Translations under genes and position numbers: made by a program
Notes under the pieces: model-generated
Database searches by the model: none
What the model was told of the DNA's origin: nothing
Seen by the model: only the letters and a program-made list of their open reading frames with translations
Shown here: piece after piece, positions 46,575 to 56,457 of the stretch
Numbering within the stretch: position 1 is the first letter of the stretch
How the letters are laid out: the number at the start of each line of letters is the position of its first letter
NCBI RefSeq assembly: GCF_900172325.1
Contig: NZ_FWFR01000001.1
Location: 2,245,639 to 2,309,638 of the forward strand
Source: Oceanibacterium hippocampi
Lineage (GTDB): Bacteria > Pseudomonadota > Alphaproteobacteria > Sneathiellales > Sneathiellaceae
Length of the DNA stretch: 64,000 nucleotides
Direction of reading: 5' to 3'

Positions 46575-47515
46575 AGCTCCAGGTCCCAGACCTGGCCGAT
46601 CAGTGTCTTGCCGAAGCTTTCGTGCCGGTTCTCCTCGACCAGCCGGAAGCCCTTGTCCTCATAGATGCGCCGGGCGGCATGCAGGATGTCGTTGGTCCAG
46701 AGCATCATGCGCCGGTAGCCGGTCCGCCTGGCGAAATCGACCGCCTCGGTGACCAGCCGCTGGCCCACGCCGCGGCCGCGCGCCCAGGGTTCGACATAGA
46801 GCAGACGGAGCTGGGCTGTCCCGCCGTCCTTCCGCACGACGAAGACCGAGCCGGCGATCCGCCCGTCGATCTCGGCGATCCAGCAGCTTTCCTTCTCCGG
46901 GTCGAACTCGCGCAGGAACTGCGCGGCGATCTCGGCGACCATGATCTCGAAGCTGCCGTCCCAGTCATATTCCTCGGAATAGAGCGCGGCATGGCGATGG
47001 ATGACCCAACCCATGTCGCCGATCCGGTGCGGGCGGAGCACGACCGAGGGATCCGTCCCGCCGGTCGCGCCGGCGCCGAGCACCGTCTCGATCGTCGCCA
47101 TGGCATCGAGCAGGCGAACCTGGTCGGCGTCAGGGATCGTCTCGAGCAGGCGCCCGATGTCGGTCTTGGTCTTCTCCTCGAGCGGCCGGAAGGTCCGCCA
47201 GCCCTGCTCGGTCAGGCTGAGCAGGACGCGCCGCCCGTCCTCGGCCGACGGTGTGCCAGCGACGAGGCCGCGTTCGCGGAAACTGCGCAGAATGCGGCTC
47301 AGATAGGCCGGGTCGAGACGGAGGCCGGCGGCGAGCGCCGACGCGCTGATGTCCGGCGAGTGGGCGAGCTCGTAGAGCACCCGCGTCTCGGTCAGCGTGA
47401 AGGAGGTGCCCTGCAGGCCTTCGTCGAGGGCGCCGACCTGGCGGGTATAGAAGCGGTTGAAGCGCCGGATGCGGTCGACGGCGCTCTCGGCCTGGTGGTT
47501 CGGTTCTCCGGTCAT
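46571..47515 (-). CDS. MarR-type regulator fused to GNAT acetyltransferase
   Basis: A 314-residue two-domain protein. Residues about 1-145 form a MarR winged helix (FTLTETRVLYELAHSPDISASALAAGLRLDPAYLSRILRSFRERGLV). Residues about 155-314 form a GNAT domain (LYVEPWARGRGVGQRLVTEAVDFARRTGYRRMMLWTNDILHAARRIYEDKGF). This fusion is a recurring architecture. Here it is translationally coupled to an exporter, so it may sense and acetylate a small molecule and control its export (inference). Confidence 0.9.
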   Translation of the reverse strand: MTGEPNHQAESAVDRIRRFNRFYTRQVGALDEGLQGTSFTLTETRVLYELAHSPDISASALAAGLRLDPAYLSRILRSFRERGLVAGTPSAEDGRRVLLSLTEQGWRTFRPLEEKTKTDIGRLLETIPDADQVRLLDAMATIETVLGAGATGGTDPSVVLRPHRIGDMGWVIHRHAALYSEEYDWDGSFEIMVAEIAAQFLREFDPEKESCWIAEIDGRIAGSVFVVRKDGGTAQLRLLYVEPWARGRGVGQRLVTEAVDFARRTGYRRMMLWTNDILHAARRIYEDKGFRLVEENRHESFGKTLIGQVWDLEL

Positions 47516-47631
47516 GGGCTTGCCTGTATCGCTGGTCAGAAGATCAGCATGATCCGGATATTTGACTCAGTCAACTAAATCGGTCGCGACGTCGTTCATT
47601 TCCGCCCCTGGCGGAAGTCGCGGCGCCTGCG

Positions 47632-47645
47632 GTGATCCCGGTCAC
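47632..47645. promoter_or_regulatory. CRP-like operator before the DUF4864 gene
   Basis: GTGATCCCGGTCAC fits GTGA-N6-TCAC. It is followed by a possible promoter TTGATC (47646-47651), 19 bp, TAATCA (47671-47676). The site would be centred near -44, close to a class II activator position. Confidence 0.45.
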
Positions 47646-47703
47646 TTGATCCGGGACGCGGGGAAGCGCGTAATCACATTCAGGCAGCGAAGGAGGAGAT
47701 CAG

Positions 47704-48153
47704 ATGCTCAAGGCGTCACTCATGTTCGCCCTGGTGCTGGTCCTTGCCGTCCAGAAGCCCGCGGGCAGTCTGGCGGCCGAGGCGGGCGCCGTAGCGGTCA
47801 GCGAGACCGACAGGACGGCGATTCACGCGGTCATCACCCGGCAACTCGAGGCGTTCCGCGTCGACGATGGCGAAACCGCCTTCGCCCAGGCAGCGCCGAA
47901 GATCCGCTCTATCTTCCAGACGGTCGGCAATTTCATGGCCATGGTGCGCGGCGGCTATCCGCCGGTCTACCGGTCCCGAGACTACGACTTCCGCGGCATC
48001 GAGGTCATCAACGGGACGATCGTGCAGAAAGTTCTCGTCGTCGGCGCCGACGGCGCCGTCGTGCTGGCGATCTACGAGATGGAGCGCCAGGCGGACGGGC
48101 GCTGGCTGATCAACGGTTGCGTGCTGGTCGAGGCGCAGGAAGAGGCGGTCTGA
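47704..48153 (+). CDS. Exported DUF4864 family protein
   Basis: A 149-residue protein with an N-terminal signal peptide (MLKASLMFALVLVLAVQKPAGSLA) and a small alpha+beta domain (IHAVITRQLEAFRVDDGETAFAQAAPKIRSIF, VGNFMAMVRGGYPPVYR, DGRWLINGCVL), the DUF4864 pattern. Function unknown. A GAAGGAGGAG ribosome site precedes the ATG, and a CRP-like site lies 60-70 bp upstream. Confidence 0.8.
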   Translation: MLKASLMFALVLVLAVQKPAGSLAAEAGAVAVSETDRTAIHAVITRQLEAFRVDDGETAFAQAAPKIRSIFQTVGNFMAMVRGGYPPVYRSRDYDFRGIEVINGTIVQKVLVVGADGAVVLAIYEMERQADGRWLINGCVLVEAQEEAV

Positions 48154-48172
48154 GCCGGCCGCCGGTTGCGCC

Positions 48173-48814
48173 TCAGGATTGCCAGCCCAGTTCCCGGGCG
48201 ATCTGGACCGCCTGGGTGCGGTTCTGCGCGCCGAGCTTGCGGAACACGCCGCGCAGATGGACTTTCACCGTGACCTCCTGAAGTTCCAGGCGGCGGGCGA
48301 TATCCTTGTTGGCGCTGCCGCCGCAGAGCAGCGTGAGGACATCCTGCTCACGCGCGGTCAGGAGGTCGAGCGGACTGGACGAGCCCGCCGCACCGCCGCT
48401 CCGTTCACCGCTGGCTGTCCGGCCCCGGGGTGGCGGCAGGAAGGTCTGGCCATCCAGAATGGTCTCGATCGCGGCGAGGAGGTCGGGTGCTTCCAGGCTC
48501 TTCGGAATGAAGCCCCGGGCCCCGCGCTCGATCGCGCCCTGCTGGTAGAGCCGGCGCACATATGCCGAAATGATCGCCAGCGGCACGTGCGGGCAGGCGG
48601 CCCGGAAGCGGTCGATGCCGTCCAGTCCGTTCATCCCGGGCATGCGAAGATCGAGGATCGCGAGGTCGGGCGCGGAATCGAGCTTTCTGACGGCATCGAT
48701 GGCGCCTTCGAGCGAATCCGCCTCGACAAGCTCGAGTTCCGGGCGGGCCATCTCGACGAACGCCCGGAATCCCTCCCGCACCATCTCGTGATCGTCCGCG
48801 AACAGAATTTTCAT
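48173..48814 (-). CDS. NarL/LuxR-type response regulator (orphan)
   Basis: A 213-residue regulator with a receiver domain (Asp6-Asp7 pocket, phosphoacceptor Asp55 in LAILDLRMPGMNG, Lys in GFIPKS) and a C-terminal LuxR helix-turn-helix (LTAREQDVLTLLCGGSANKDIARRLELQEVTVKVHLRGVFRKLG). No sensor kinase gene is adjacent. Targets unknown. Confidence 0.92.
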   Translation of the reverse strand: MKILFADDHEMVREGFRAFVEMARPELELVEADSLEGAIDAVRKLDSAPDLAILDLRMPGMNGLDGIDRFRAACPHVPLAIISAYVRRLYQQGAIERGARGFIPKSLEAPDLLAAIETILDGQTFLPPPRGRTASGERSGGAAGSSSPLDLLTAREQDVLTLLCGGSANKDIARRLELQEVTVKVHLRGVFRKLGAQNRTQAVQIARELGWQS

Positions 48815-48938
48815 GATCCGTAACCCGATCCCTGGACCGACCCGCAGAACACGGCCCGAACCGGTCGGCGCGGCGGAACCTCAGTCCCGTCGCGCCGATA
48901 GCTCCGCGCCGCCGCGCAATCGTCGCGTAACAGTCCGC

Positions 48939-50195
<1,257 letters not shown>

Positions 50196-50242
50196 TTATG
50201 GCGTGAAACGCGACATGTGGGCATGAGGGGGCGAATCCCAGC

Positions 50243-51208
50243 ATGACATACGGGTTCGCCAGTCCGGAACCGCGATGCTACGGCATCGTTCTGGTCGACC
50301 AGTTTCCAATGATGGACTTCAGCGCCATCATCGAACCGCTGCGCTCTGCGAACCGGCTCAGCGAGAGAACACTCTATGAATGGCGAATCATCTCCGTCGA
50401 CGGAGAGCCGGTGGCGTCCTCCAGCGGGATCTCGATCATCGCCGACGCGGCGATCGGCGAGCCGTTGCGCGTCGACCGGTACCTGCTGCTGTCCGGCATC
50501 GTCGGGCCGCAGCTTGCCGACCGTCGGCTGATCGGCTGGCTGCGCCGGGCCGACCGGCAGGGTATTCCGCTCGGCGGAATATGCACCGCCGCCTTCCTGC
50601 TGGCCCGTGCCGGCCTGCTCGGCGACCGGCGCTGCACCATCCACTGGGAAAGCCTGCCGAGCCTGGCCGAGGAGTTTCCCGATCTCAACCTGACCGGCGA
50701 ACTATTCGAGGTCGACGGGCACCGCTTCACCTGCTCCGGCGGGCTGGCGACGGCCGACCTGATCCTGCACCTGATCGCGGCCGAGCATGGCAAGGCGCTC
50801 GCCGACGCGATCTGCGACCAGTTCGTGCTGGAACGCATCCGCCAGCCGAACGAGCGCCAGCGCCGGGCGACCAATTCCCGCCTCCTGGTCAAATCGCCGA
50901 AGCTCTATTCCATCATCGAGCAGATGGGCTGCCATCTCGAGGATCCGGTGAGCCGGTCCGATCTGGCCAACGCGGTGGGCCTCTCGACCCGCCAGGTCGA
51001 ACGGCTGTTCCGCAAGCATCTCGGCTGCACGGTGTCGCGGCACTACCGGGAGATGCGGCTGCAACGGGCGCAGCTTCTGCTGCGCCAGACGGGCATGTCG
51101 ATCCTCGACGTCTCGGTCGCCTGCGGTTTCACCTCGGCCTCGCATTTCTCGCGCTGCTATCGCCAGTTGTTCGGCCGCTCGCCGCGCGAGGATTCCGCGT
51201 TGGCCTGA
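50243..51208 (+). CDS. GlxA family transcriptional regulator (DJ-1/PfpI + AraC)
   Basis: A 321-residue regulator with an N-terminal class I amidotransferase-like domain (YGIVLVDQFPMMDFSAIIEPLRSANRL, GGICTAAFLLARAGLL) and a C-terminal AraC helix-turn-helix (SRSDLANAVGLSTRQVERLFRKHLGCTVSRHYREMRL). Relatives (CdhR, GbdR) respond to betaine, carnitine or related methylated compounds, whose breakdown yields formaldehyde. The position next to formaldehyde dehydrogenase fits, but the link is inference. Confidence 0.92.
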   Translation: MTYGFASPEPRCYGIVLVDQFPMMDFSAIIEPLRSANRLSERTLYEWRIISVDGEPVASSSGISIIADAAIGEPLRVDRYLLLSGIVGPQLADRRLIGWLRRADRQGIPLGGICTAAFLLARAGLLGDRRCTIHWESLPSLAEEFPDLNLTGELFEVDGHRFTCSGGLATADLILHLIAAEHGKALADAICDQFVLERIRQPNERQRRATNSRLLVKSPKLYSIIEQMGCHLEDPVSRSDLANAVGLSTRQVERLFRKHLGCTVSRHYREMRLQRAQLLLRQTGMSILDVSVACGFTSASHFSRCYRQLFGRSPREDSALA

Positions 51209-51279
51209 CGGGTGGCCTTGCCCGTTCCAGTTTCGTAACATGAGGGCCGATGCATATTGCGCATTGAAGGGTAGGGGCC

Positions 51280-52296
51280 ATGCTGGCAGCCGGCGATCGG
51301 GCGCCGATTTTCCAGAGCAAGGATTCCGAGGGGCGGCATTTTCACTCTTACGAGGATCATGTCACCGGCTGGCCGATGGTGCTGGTCTGCCCGCCGTCCC
51401 GGGATGGCGGCGCGACCGAACGGGCGCGGCGGCAGGGCCTCGAAATCGCGGACGAGGGCGCCTGGGTCATCCTGATCGGCGGTGATCCCCCGGCGGGCCC
51501 GGCGACCGGAGCCCCCGGCGGCAACCACCCCCGGTTCCGCCATTTGCCCGACCGCGGAGGCAAGCTGCGCGAGGCGATCGCCGGTGAGGCCGGGGCCGCG
51601 GTCGTGGTGACGGACGCCAACCAGCGCATCACCCACATCTATTCAGGGCAACCGCAGGAGACGCAACTCGCGGCGGCACACGCCGAGATCGAGGCGGCGG
51701 CGGCGGCGCGGTCGGCCAGGCCGATCGCCACGCATCCGCCGGTCCTCGTCCTGCCCCGGTTCCTGTCGACTGAGATCTGTGCCCGGCTTGTCGCCAAGTG
51801 GCGCGACGTCTCGACCGTCTACCAGGGCGACGGCCTGAAGAGCGAGGGCTTCGAGAAGGAAACCGGCGATTTCAAGGTCGCGATCGGCAACGATACCGCC
51901 GCCGTCAGCCAGCTCGTGCTGCGCGACCGGGATCTGGTCACGGCGCTCGACGCGATCGTGCCGAAACGGCTCGGTCCGGAAATCGAGAAGGCGTTCCAGT
52001 ATCGCATCAAGTCGCGTGAGGATTACCGGATCGCGTGTTACGCGGCCGAGGCCGGCGGCTTTCTCGCTGCCCATCGCGACAACCCGACCAAGCCGACCGC
52101 CCATCGCCGCTTCACCGTGGGCGTGCTGCTCAATGCAGGCGAATACGAAGGGGGCGGCCTGACCTTTCCCGAGTATGGCGGGGAATTCTACGACGTCGAA
52201 ACCGGGACGGCGGTCGTCTGGTCGGCGTCGCTGCTGCATGGCGTGCGGCCGGTGACCGCCGGGAGCCGGTTCCTGCTCGGCGCCCATCTTTACTGA
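51280..52296 (+). CDS. Peroxiredoxin-like domain fused to 2OG-Fe(II) oxygenase
   Basis: A 338-residue protein. Residues 1-140 resemble a thioredoxin-fold peroxiredoxin (LAAGDRAPIFQSKDSEGRHFHSYED) but lack the usual peroxidatic Cys motif; the only nearby Cys is Cys37 in LVCPPSRDGG. Residues about 155-338 are a 2-oxoglutarate/iron oxygenase of the prolyl-hydroxylase type, with His265 and Asp267 (AAHRDNPT), His320 (LLHGVRPV) and the 2OG-binding Arg330 (AGSRFLLGAHLY). It could hydroxylate a protein or small molecule in response to redox state (inference). The ATG follows AGGGTAGGGG. Confidence 0.83.
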   Translation: MLAAGDRAPIFQSKDSEGRHFHSYEDHVTGWPMVLVCPPSRDGGATERARRQGLEIADEGAWVILIGGDPPAGPATGAPGGNHPRFRHLPDRGGKLREAIAGEAGAAVVVTDANQRITHIYSGQPQETQLAAAHAEIEAAAAARSARPIATHPPVLVLPRFLSTEICARLVAKWRDVSTVYQGDGLKSEGFEKETGDFKVAIGNDTAAVSQLVLRDRDLVTALDAIVPKRLGPEIEKAFQYRIKSREDYRIACYAAEAGGFLAAHRDNPTKPTAHRRFTVGVLLNAGEYEGGGLTFPEYGGEFYDVETGTAVVWSASLLHGVRPVTAGSRFLLGAHLY

Positions 52297-52388
52297 GCCG
52301 GACGGCGGCTTGCCGGCCCTGCGAATACACGAACGACGAAGGCCGGGCAGAAGAACCGGAGAGACAGGAAAAGAGGGGGAGTTTACCG

Positions 52389-53063
52389 ATGCACAGGACT
52401 TTCATGGCGGCCTTGCTCGCCTCATCCGCGCTGGTGTTCGTGCCCACCGCAGGCGCGCTCGCCGATCCGATTGGCCGGGTTACCATGGTCAGCGTCTGGG
52501 CATACGGAACCCCGCCGAACCAGGCCACCCGGGATCTTTTCGAGCCGGAGGCCGTCAATTCCGACGAAGTCGTCAGGACCGTAACGCGCGGCGCCCTGCA
52601 TCTGTCTTTCCTCGACGATTCGGTGTTGCGACTTGGCAGCGCCAGTACGGTCACGCTGGATGAATTCGTCTACGACCCCTCGACCAGCAGCGGCGAAATG
52701 GCGATCAACCTGTCGAAGGGCACGTTCCGCTTCATCTCGGGCAACATGGCGAAATCGGGGATTCTCTTCCGGACGCCGTCGGCGACGATCGGGGTCCGCG
52801 GTACCGATTTCGCGGCCCTGGTCGGTGAGGACGGCACGACCCGGATCACGGTCTATTCCGGCGAGGTCATCGTGACGCCTCTTGCCGGCGGAGCCCCGGT
52901 CTCGGTTGCGGCGGGACAGGACCTGACCGTCTCCCTGAATGGCGAAACCGGCGAACTCGGCAACGGTTTCGAGACAGTCGACCCCGGCCTCGGCGAGGAC
53001 GAGGGCTTCGACGGCTCCGGCGGCGGGCCGGGCGGCGGCGGGGGTGGCGGCGAGGGCGGCTGA
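52389..53063 (+). CDS. Secreted FecR-domain protein, copy 1
   Basis: A 224-residue protein with a signal peptide (MHRTFMAALLASSALVFVPTAGALA) and a FecR-type beta domain (LSFLDDSVLRLGSASTVTLDEFVYDPS, GTFRFISGNMAKSGILFRTPSATIGVRGTDFAALV, GEVIVTPLAGGAPVSVAAGQDLTV). There is no membrane anchor or sigma-factor-binding N-terminus, so it is a stand-alone periplasmic FecR domain. It ends in an acidic Gly-rich tail. A near-identical layout follows in the next gene, which marks a tandem duplication. Confidence 0.85.
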   Translation: MHRTFMAALLASSALVFVPTAGALADPIGRVTMVSVWAYGTPPNQATRDLFEPEAVNSDEVVRTVTRGALHLSFLDDSVLRLGSASTVTLDEFVYDPSTSSGEMAINLSKGTFRFISGNMAKSGILFRTPSATIGVRGTDFAALVGEDGTTRITVYSGEVIVTPLAGGAPVSVAAGQDLTVSLNGETGELGNGFETVDPGLGEDEGFDGSGGGPGGGGGGGEGG

Positions 53064-53107
53064 ACCGCCGCGATCGATACGCCGGAGCCGCCCGGTCGCC
53101 ACGGAAT

Positions 53108-53121
53108 GTGAGCACGGTCAC
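53108..53121. promoter_or_regulatory. CRP-like operator before FecR copy 2
   Basis: GTGAGCACGGTCAC fits GTGA-N6-TCAC and is preceded by T (TGTGA). It lies about 165 bp before the second FecR gene, upstream of an AT-rich stretch (53156-53190) that could hold the promoter (TTGCGA, 16 bp, TATTGC). Confidence 0.45.
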
Positions 53122-53283
53122 CGCGGTGGATCGCGGTCCGGCTGGCGCTCTTCCCTTGCGATTGATTATATTTCAGCTATTGCATTGAGGCATTCGCGCC
53201 GTGGCCGGGCCTTCGCCCGGCTTGTCGGCTTATCCGTTTCCACACTTCTCGCCCAATCCGTCGAAATCCAAGGGAGTTCAACA

Positions 53284-53958
53284 ATGCGTGTGTTTTGCGT
53301 AGCGGCGTTGCTTGCCGTGTCAGCGTCAGTCGTACCGTTTGCCGCGTCACAGGCCGAACCGGTCGGCCAGGTCACCATGGTCAAGGTCTGGGCCTACGGG
53401 ACCCCGCCGACAGAAGCCCGGCGCGATCTCTACAAGCCCGATTCCGTCGATCAGGACGAAGTGGTGGAGACCGTCACCAGCGGCGCGCTTCACATGGAGT
53501 TTCTCGACCAGTCTGTGCTGCGGCTGGGCAGCGCCAGCACCGTCAAGCTCGATGAGTTCGTCTACAACCCGGCGACCACCGACGGCCAGATGGCGGTCAA
53601 CCTGTCGAAGGGCGTGTTCCGGTTCGTCACCGGCAAGATGACCAAGTCGGGCATAAGCTTCACCACGCCGTCGGCGACCATCGGCGTGCGCGGCACCGAT
53701 TTCATCGCCACTGTCGACGCCGCGGGCAACACCACGATCTCGGTCCTCGAAGGGGCCGTGGATGTCACACCGGCGGCCGGCGGTCCGGGGATCTCTGTCG
53801 CCGCGGGACAGTCCGTCACGGTCGCCATGGGGGCGAGTTCCGGGCAGATCGGCCAGGCCTTCCGGAACCCCGATGTTGGCCTGGACGATGCCGGCAGCAC
53901 CCCTGGCAATGACGGCGGCGAAAATGACCTGGGCAGCAGCAGCAGCAGCGAGGAATAG
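53284..53958 (+). CDS. Secreted FecR-domain protein, copy 2
   Basis: A 224-residue paralog of the upstream gene with the same length and order: signal peptide (MRVFCVAALLAVSASVVPFAASQA), shared blocks VTMV.VWAYGTPP, LGSASTV.LDEFVYNP, NLSKG.FRF, TPSATIGVRGTDF, SVAAGQ.VTV, but an acidic Asn/Ser-rich tail (GNDGGENDLGSSSSSEE) in place of the Gly-rich one. It has its own 220-bp upstream region with a CRP-like site and an AAGGGAG ribosome site. Confidence 0.85.
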   Translation: MRVFCVAALLAVSASVVPFAASQAEPVGQVTMVKVWAYGTPPTEARRDLYKPDSVDQDEVVETVTSGALHMEFLDQSVLRLGSASTVKLDEFVYNPATTDGQMAVNLSKGVFRFVTGKMTKSGISFTTPSATIGVRGTDFIATVDAAGNTTISVLEGAVDVTPAAGGPGISVAAGQSVTVAMGASSGQIGQAFRNPDVGLDDAGSTPGNDGGENDLGSSSSSEE

Positions 53959-54078
53959 GGACGGGGGCGTGACAATCGCCTGACCCGGTGACGTTCCGGC
54001 AGCCGTGCATGGCTACCGGAACCTCTCCGTGGACGATCCCGACGCTGCCGGCGTTATGTGATTAATTAATGCTTTCGA

Positions 54079-54084
54079 TATAAT
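54079..54084 (+). promoter_or_regulatory. Consensus -10 box before the acyltransferase gene
   Basis: TATAAT in an AT-rich island (TTAATTAATGCTTTCGATAT precedes it). No consensus -35 is seen at 17 bp. A start near 54091 would exclude the ATG at 54086 and favour the GTG at 54170 as translation start. Confidence 0.4.
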
Positions 54085-54169
54085 TATGGATTGGCTGACC
54101 GGTCGGACGATCGACCGGCAAGCCCCCATATGCGGCCGGCGGACTGCGTTCCGGGCGCGACAGGAACGG

Positions 54170-55120
54170 GTGACAGTGTTGCCAGGCGAGAAGGCGAGAA
54201 CGAAGCTCTTCGATTCCGGTGACCTGATCCAGGTCGTCCTGCTCATCCTGTTGCTTCCCGTTGCCTGGTTGCTGCCGGAGAGGCGCTGGCAGGCTTCGGC
54301 TTCGGCCATCGGCCGCCTGTTCGCCCGCGGTCCCCTGGGGAACCGGGTCCTGCGTCACAGGGTGGCACGCCGGTTCGCCGTCGCGGGCCAGGTCGGCGCC
54401 CGTCCGGACAAGCTCGCGGAGCGGCAGGTCTCGGCAGTCCTGCTCGCCCGTCTGCAGCTGCTCAGATTGTGGCGCGATCCCTCCTGGCGGCCGGATGTCG
54501 AATTCGAGGGCCTGGAGCACCTGCAGGCCGCCCGCAGCGCGCCGGGCGGCGCCATCCTGTGGCTTGCGCCGTTCACCCATGCCGATCTTGTCGGCAAGAT
54601 CGCGCTCGCCGGGGAAGGTTTCGACATTCTCCATCTCGGCCGCCCCGAACATGGCTTCAGCGGCAGCCGCTTCGGCATGGCCGTATTGAACCCGCTGCAG
54701 ATCCGGATCGAGCGGCGTTTCCTCGCCGCGCGAATCGAGATGACCGGGGCGCTCGGCGTCAAGGCGCTCCGGAGCGTGAAGAAGGCGCTGCGGCGTGGCC
54801 TTCTGGTCACGATCTCGCTGACCCGGACCGCGAAGCAGGTCCGCCCGGTGGCGTTCCTCGGCGCCCGGATCGAGCTGCCCGTCGGGCCGGTCAATCTTGC
54901 CTTCAACGAAGGCGCGGCGCTGATTCCCGTTCATATTGTCGAGAGCGCGCCGGGCCTTTTCCGGGTCGTTATCCGGCCGCCGCTCGAGCTTCCCGCCGAC
55001 GGAGACCGCGAGGCGCGGGTCGATGCCGTGCTCGGCCAGTTCGTCGCTGGGCTCGAGGACCTCGTCGTCCGCTATCCCGAGCAGTGGCGCGGCTGGAATC
55101 TGGTCGTCGAGGACCGCTGA
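54170..55120 (+). CDS. LpxL/HtrB-like lipid acyltransferase family protein
   Basis: About 316 residues with one N-terminal membrane helix (IQVVLLILLLPVAWLL), a central acyltransferase-like region (GGAILWLAPFTHADLVGKIALAGEGFDILHLGRPEHGFS) and the LpxL-type ending YPEQWRGWN. The normal HxxxxD/E catalytic motif (HFGNWE in LpxL) is not clear: APFTHADLVGK has His but no acidic residue at the right spacing, so activity is uncertain. The GTG at 54170 has AGGAACGG before it; an ATG at 54086 has no ribosome site and overlaps the probable promoter. Confidence 0.65.
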   Translation: MTVLPGEKARTKLFDSGDLIQVVLLILLLPVAWLLPERRWQASASAIGRLFARGPLGNRVLRHRVARRFAVAGQVGARPDKLAERQVSAVLLARLQLLRLWRDPSWRPDVEFEGLEHLQAARSAPGGAILWLAPFTHADLVGKIALAGEGFDILHLGRPEHGFSGSRFGMAVLNPLQIRIERRFLAARIEMTGALGVKALRSVKKALRRGLLVTISLTRTAKQVRPVAFLGARIELPVGPVNLAFNEGAALIPVHIVESAPGLFRVVIRPPLELPADGDREARVDAVLGQFVAGLEDLVVRYPEQWRGWNLVVEDR

Positions 55121-55293
55121 CCGCCGGGCCTCGCGGCCGGCCCTGTTTCGCCATCCATCGTCTCCGTGGAGAAAGCTTGCAAACGCATATTTCTCCTGCC
55201 TATCGTTTCTGACCGAGTTTCGCGGCATCCCCGATGTCGCGCCAGAAGCGCCGGGTCGCATCCGAACTCCGGCGATAACAGGGGAGGGACGGA

Positions 55294-56394
55294 ATGTTGC
55301 TCAGGACAGCGATTGCGGGCACGGCGCTGCTGCTTGGCGCCGTGACACTACTACAGGGCGCGCAGGCCGAGACGGCGGCGGAGAAGGCGCTGGTCGACCG
55401 CTCGGTCGCCATGACGCCGGGCGGTCCGTGGCCGGCCGGCGACCAGGTCGGCATGGCGAACACGCTGGGCCCCGGCACCTGGTTGCGTTGCGCCGCGGAG
55501 ATGTCGGCCGATGGCGCGAAGTCCTACGAACTCAGCCATGTCCGCTCGAACGACATGCCGATGTCGCCGTTCGGGGTGCCGCTCAAGTACGAGTATCGCC
55601 CGACCGTCGGCATCCCGGGCACGAAGCACGCCTTCAACGGGGAGCAGGTCCTGAGCGGCGAGCCGGGCGCCCAGGGTACCCAACTCGATGCCCTCGGCCA
55701 TTTCGCCTATCTCGGCGAGGCCTGGTCCGGGGAGGGCGATTTCCCTGCCGACGCTGCGACCTACTACGGCGGTTACAAGCAGGCCGAGGTGAAGCCGGAT
55801 CCGGCCGGGCCGCTGCTCAAGCTCGGGGTCGAGAATGTCCCGCCGATCGTGACCACCGCGGTGCTGCTCGATGCCCAGGCTTTCATCGGCGGCGGCAAGG
55901 CGCTCGAGCCCGGGCAGATCGTCAGCCGTGCCGATATCGAGACGATGCTGGAGGCCGAGGGCCTCGCCTGGCGGGGCATTCTGCCGGGCGACGTGGTGTT
56001 GATCCATACCGGCTGGGGCGAACGCTGGGACGACGCCGAGAAGGCGAAGGACTATTATTTCATGGGGCCGGGGCTGGGCTTCGACGCGGCGGAATACCTG
56101 GCCGAGCGGAAGGCGGTGCTCGTCTCGCTCGACAATCCCTTCACCGATCCGGTGGCGGCCGGGCAGCTCCAGGGTAAGGCCAACGCACCGCAGAAAGGCG
56201 ACGAGGGATTGCCCTTCGCGATTCATCACCAGAATCTCGCCGTCAACGGCCTGCACCAGATCCAGAATGCCAGGCTCGGCGCGCTTGCCGCCGACAAGGT
56301 CTGGACGTCCTGCGTGATGATCCTGCCGCTGCGCTCTGAAGGGGCGTCGGGCTCCCCGGTCCGGCCGGTGGCGATCGGCGCGCCCAAGGGCTGA
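55294..56394 (+). CDS. Exported cyclase-family (kynurenine formamidase-like) hydrolase
   Basis: A 366-residue protein with a signal peptide (MLLRTAIAGTALLLGAVTLL, cleavage likely after AQA at residue 25). The metal-binding region reads GAQGTQLDALGHFAYLG, the cyclase pattern HxGTHxDxPxH with Gln in place of the second His, as in the GTQxDxLxH subgroup. LPGDVVLIHTGWGERW and the late IHHQNLAVNG support the family. Substrate unknown. Periplasmic location is unusual for kynurenine formamidase, so that role is not assigned. Confidence 0.83.
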   Translation: MLLRTAIAGTALLLGAVTLLQGAQAETAAEKALVDRSVAMTPGGPWPAGDQVGMANTLGPGTWLRCAAEMSADGAKSYELSHVRSNDMPMSPFGVPLKYEYRPTVGIPGTKHAFNGEQVLSGEPGAQGTQLDALGHFAYLGEAWSGEGDFPADAATYYGGYKQAEVKPDPAGPLLKLGVENVPPIVTTAVLLDAQAFIGGGKALEPGQIVSRADIETMLEAEGLAWRGILPGDVVLIHTGWGERWDDAEKAKDYYFMGPGLGFDAAEYLAERKAVLVSLDNPFTDPVAAGQLQGKANAPQKGDEGLPFAIHHQNLAVNGLHQIQNARLGALAADKVWTSCVMILPLRSEGASGSPVRPVAIGAPKG

Positions 56395-56422
56395 CCGGCG
56401 GCGGCCAGGCGGGCAAGAAAAA

Positions 56423-56450
56423 GGGGCCCGGCAGTGATGCCGGGCCCCTT
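56423..56450 (+). terminator. Intrinsic terminator after the cyclase gene
   Basis: GGGGCCCGGCA and TGCCGGGCCCC make a perfect 11-bp stem around GTGA. An A run precedes it (AAGAAAAA) and only TT follows, so it may also stop leftward transcription from the tRNA gene. Confidence 0.75.
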
Positions 56451-56457
56451 CGTCTGT

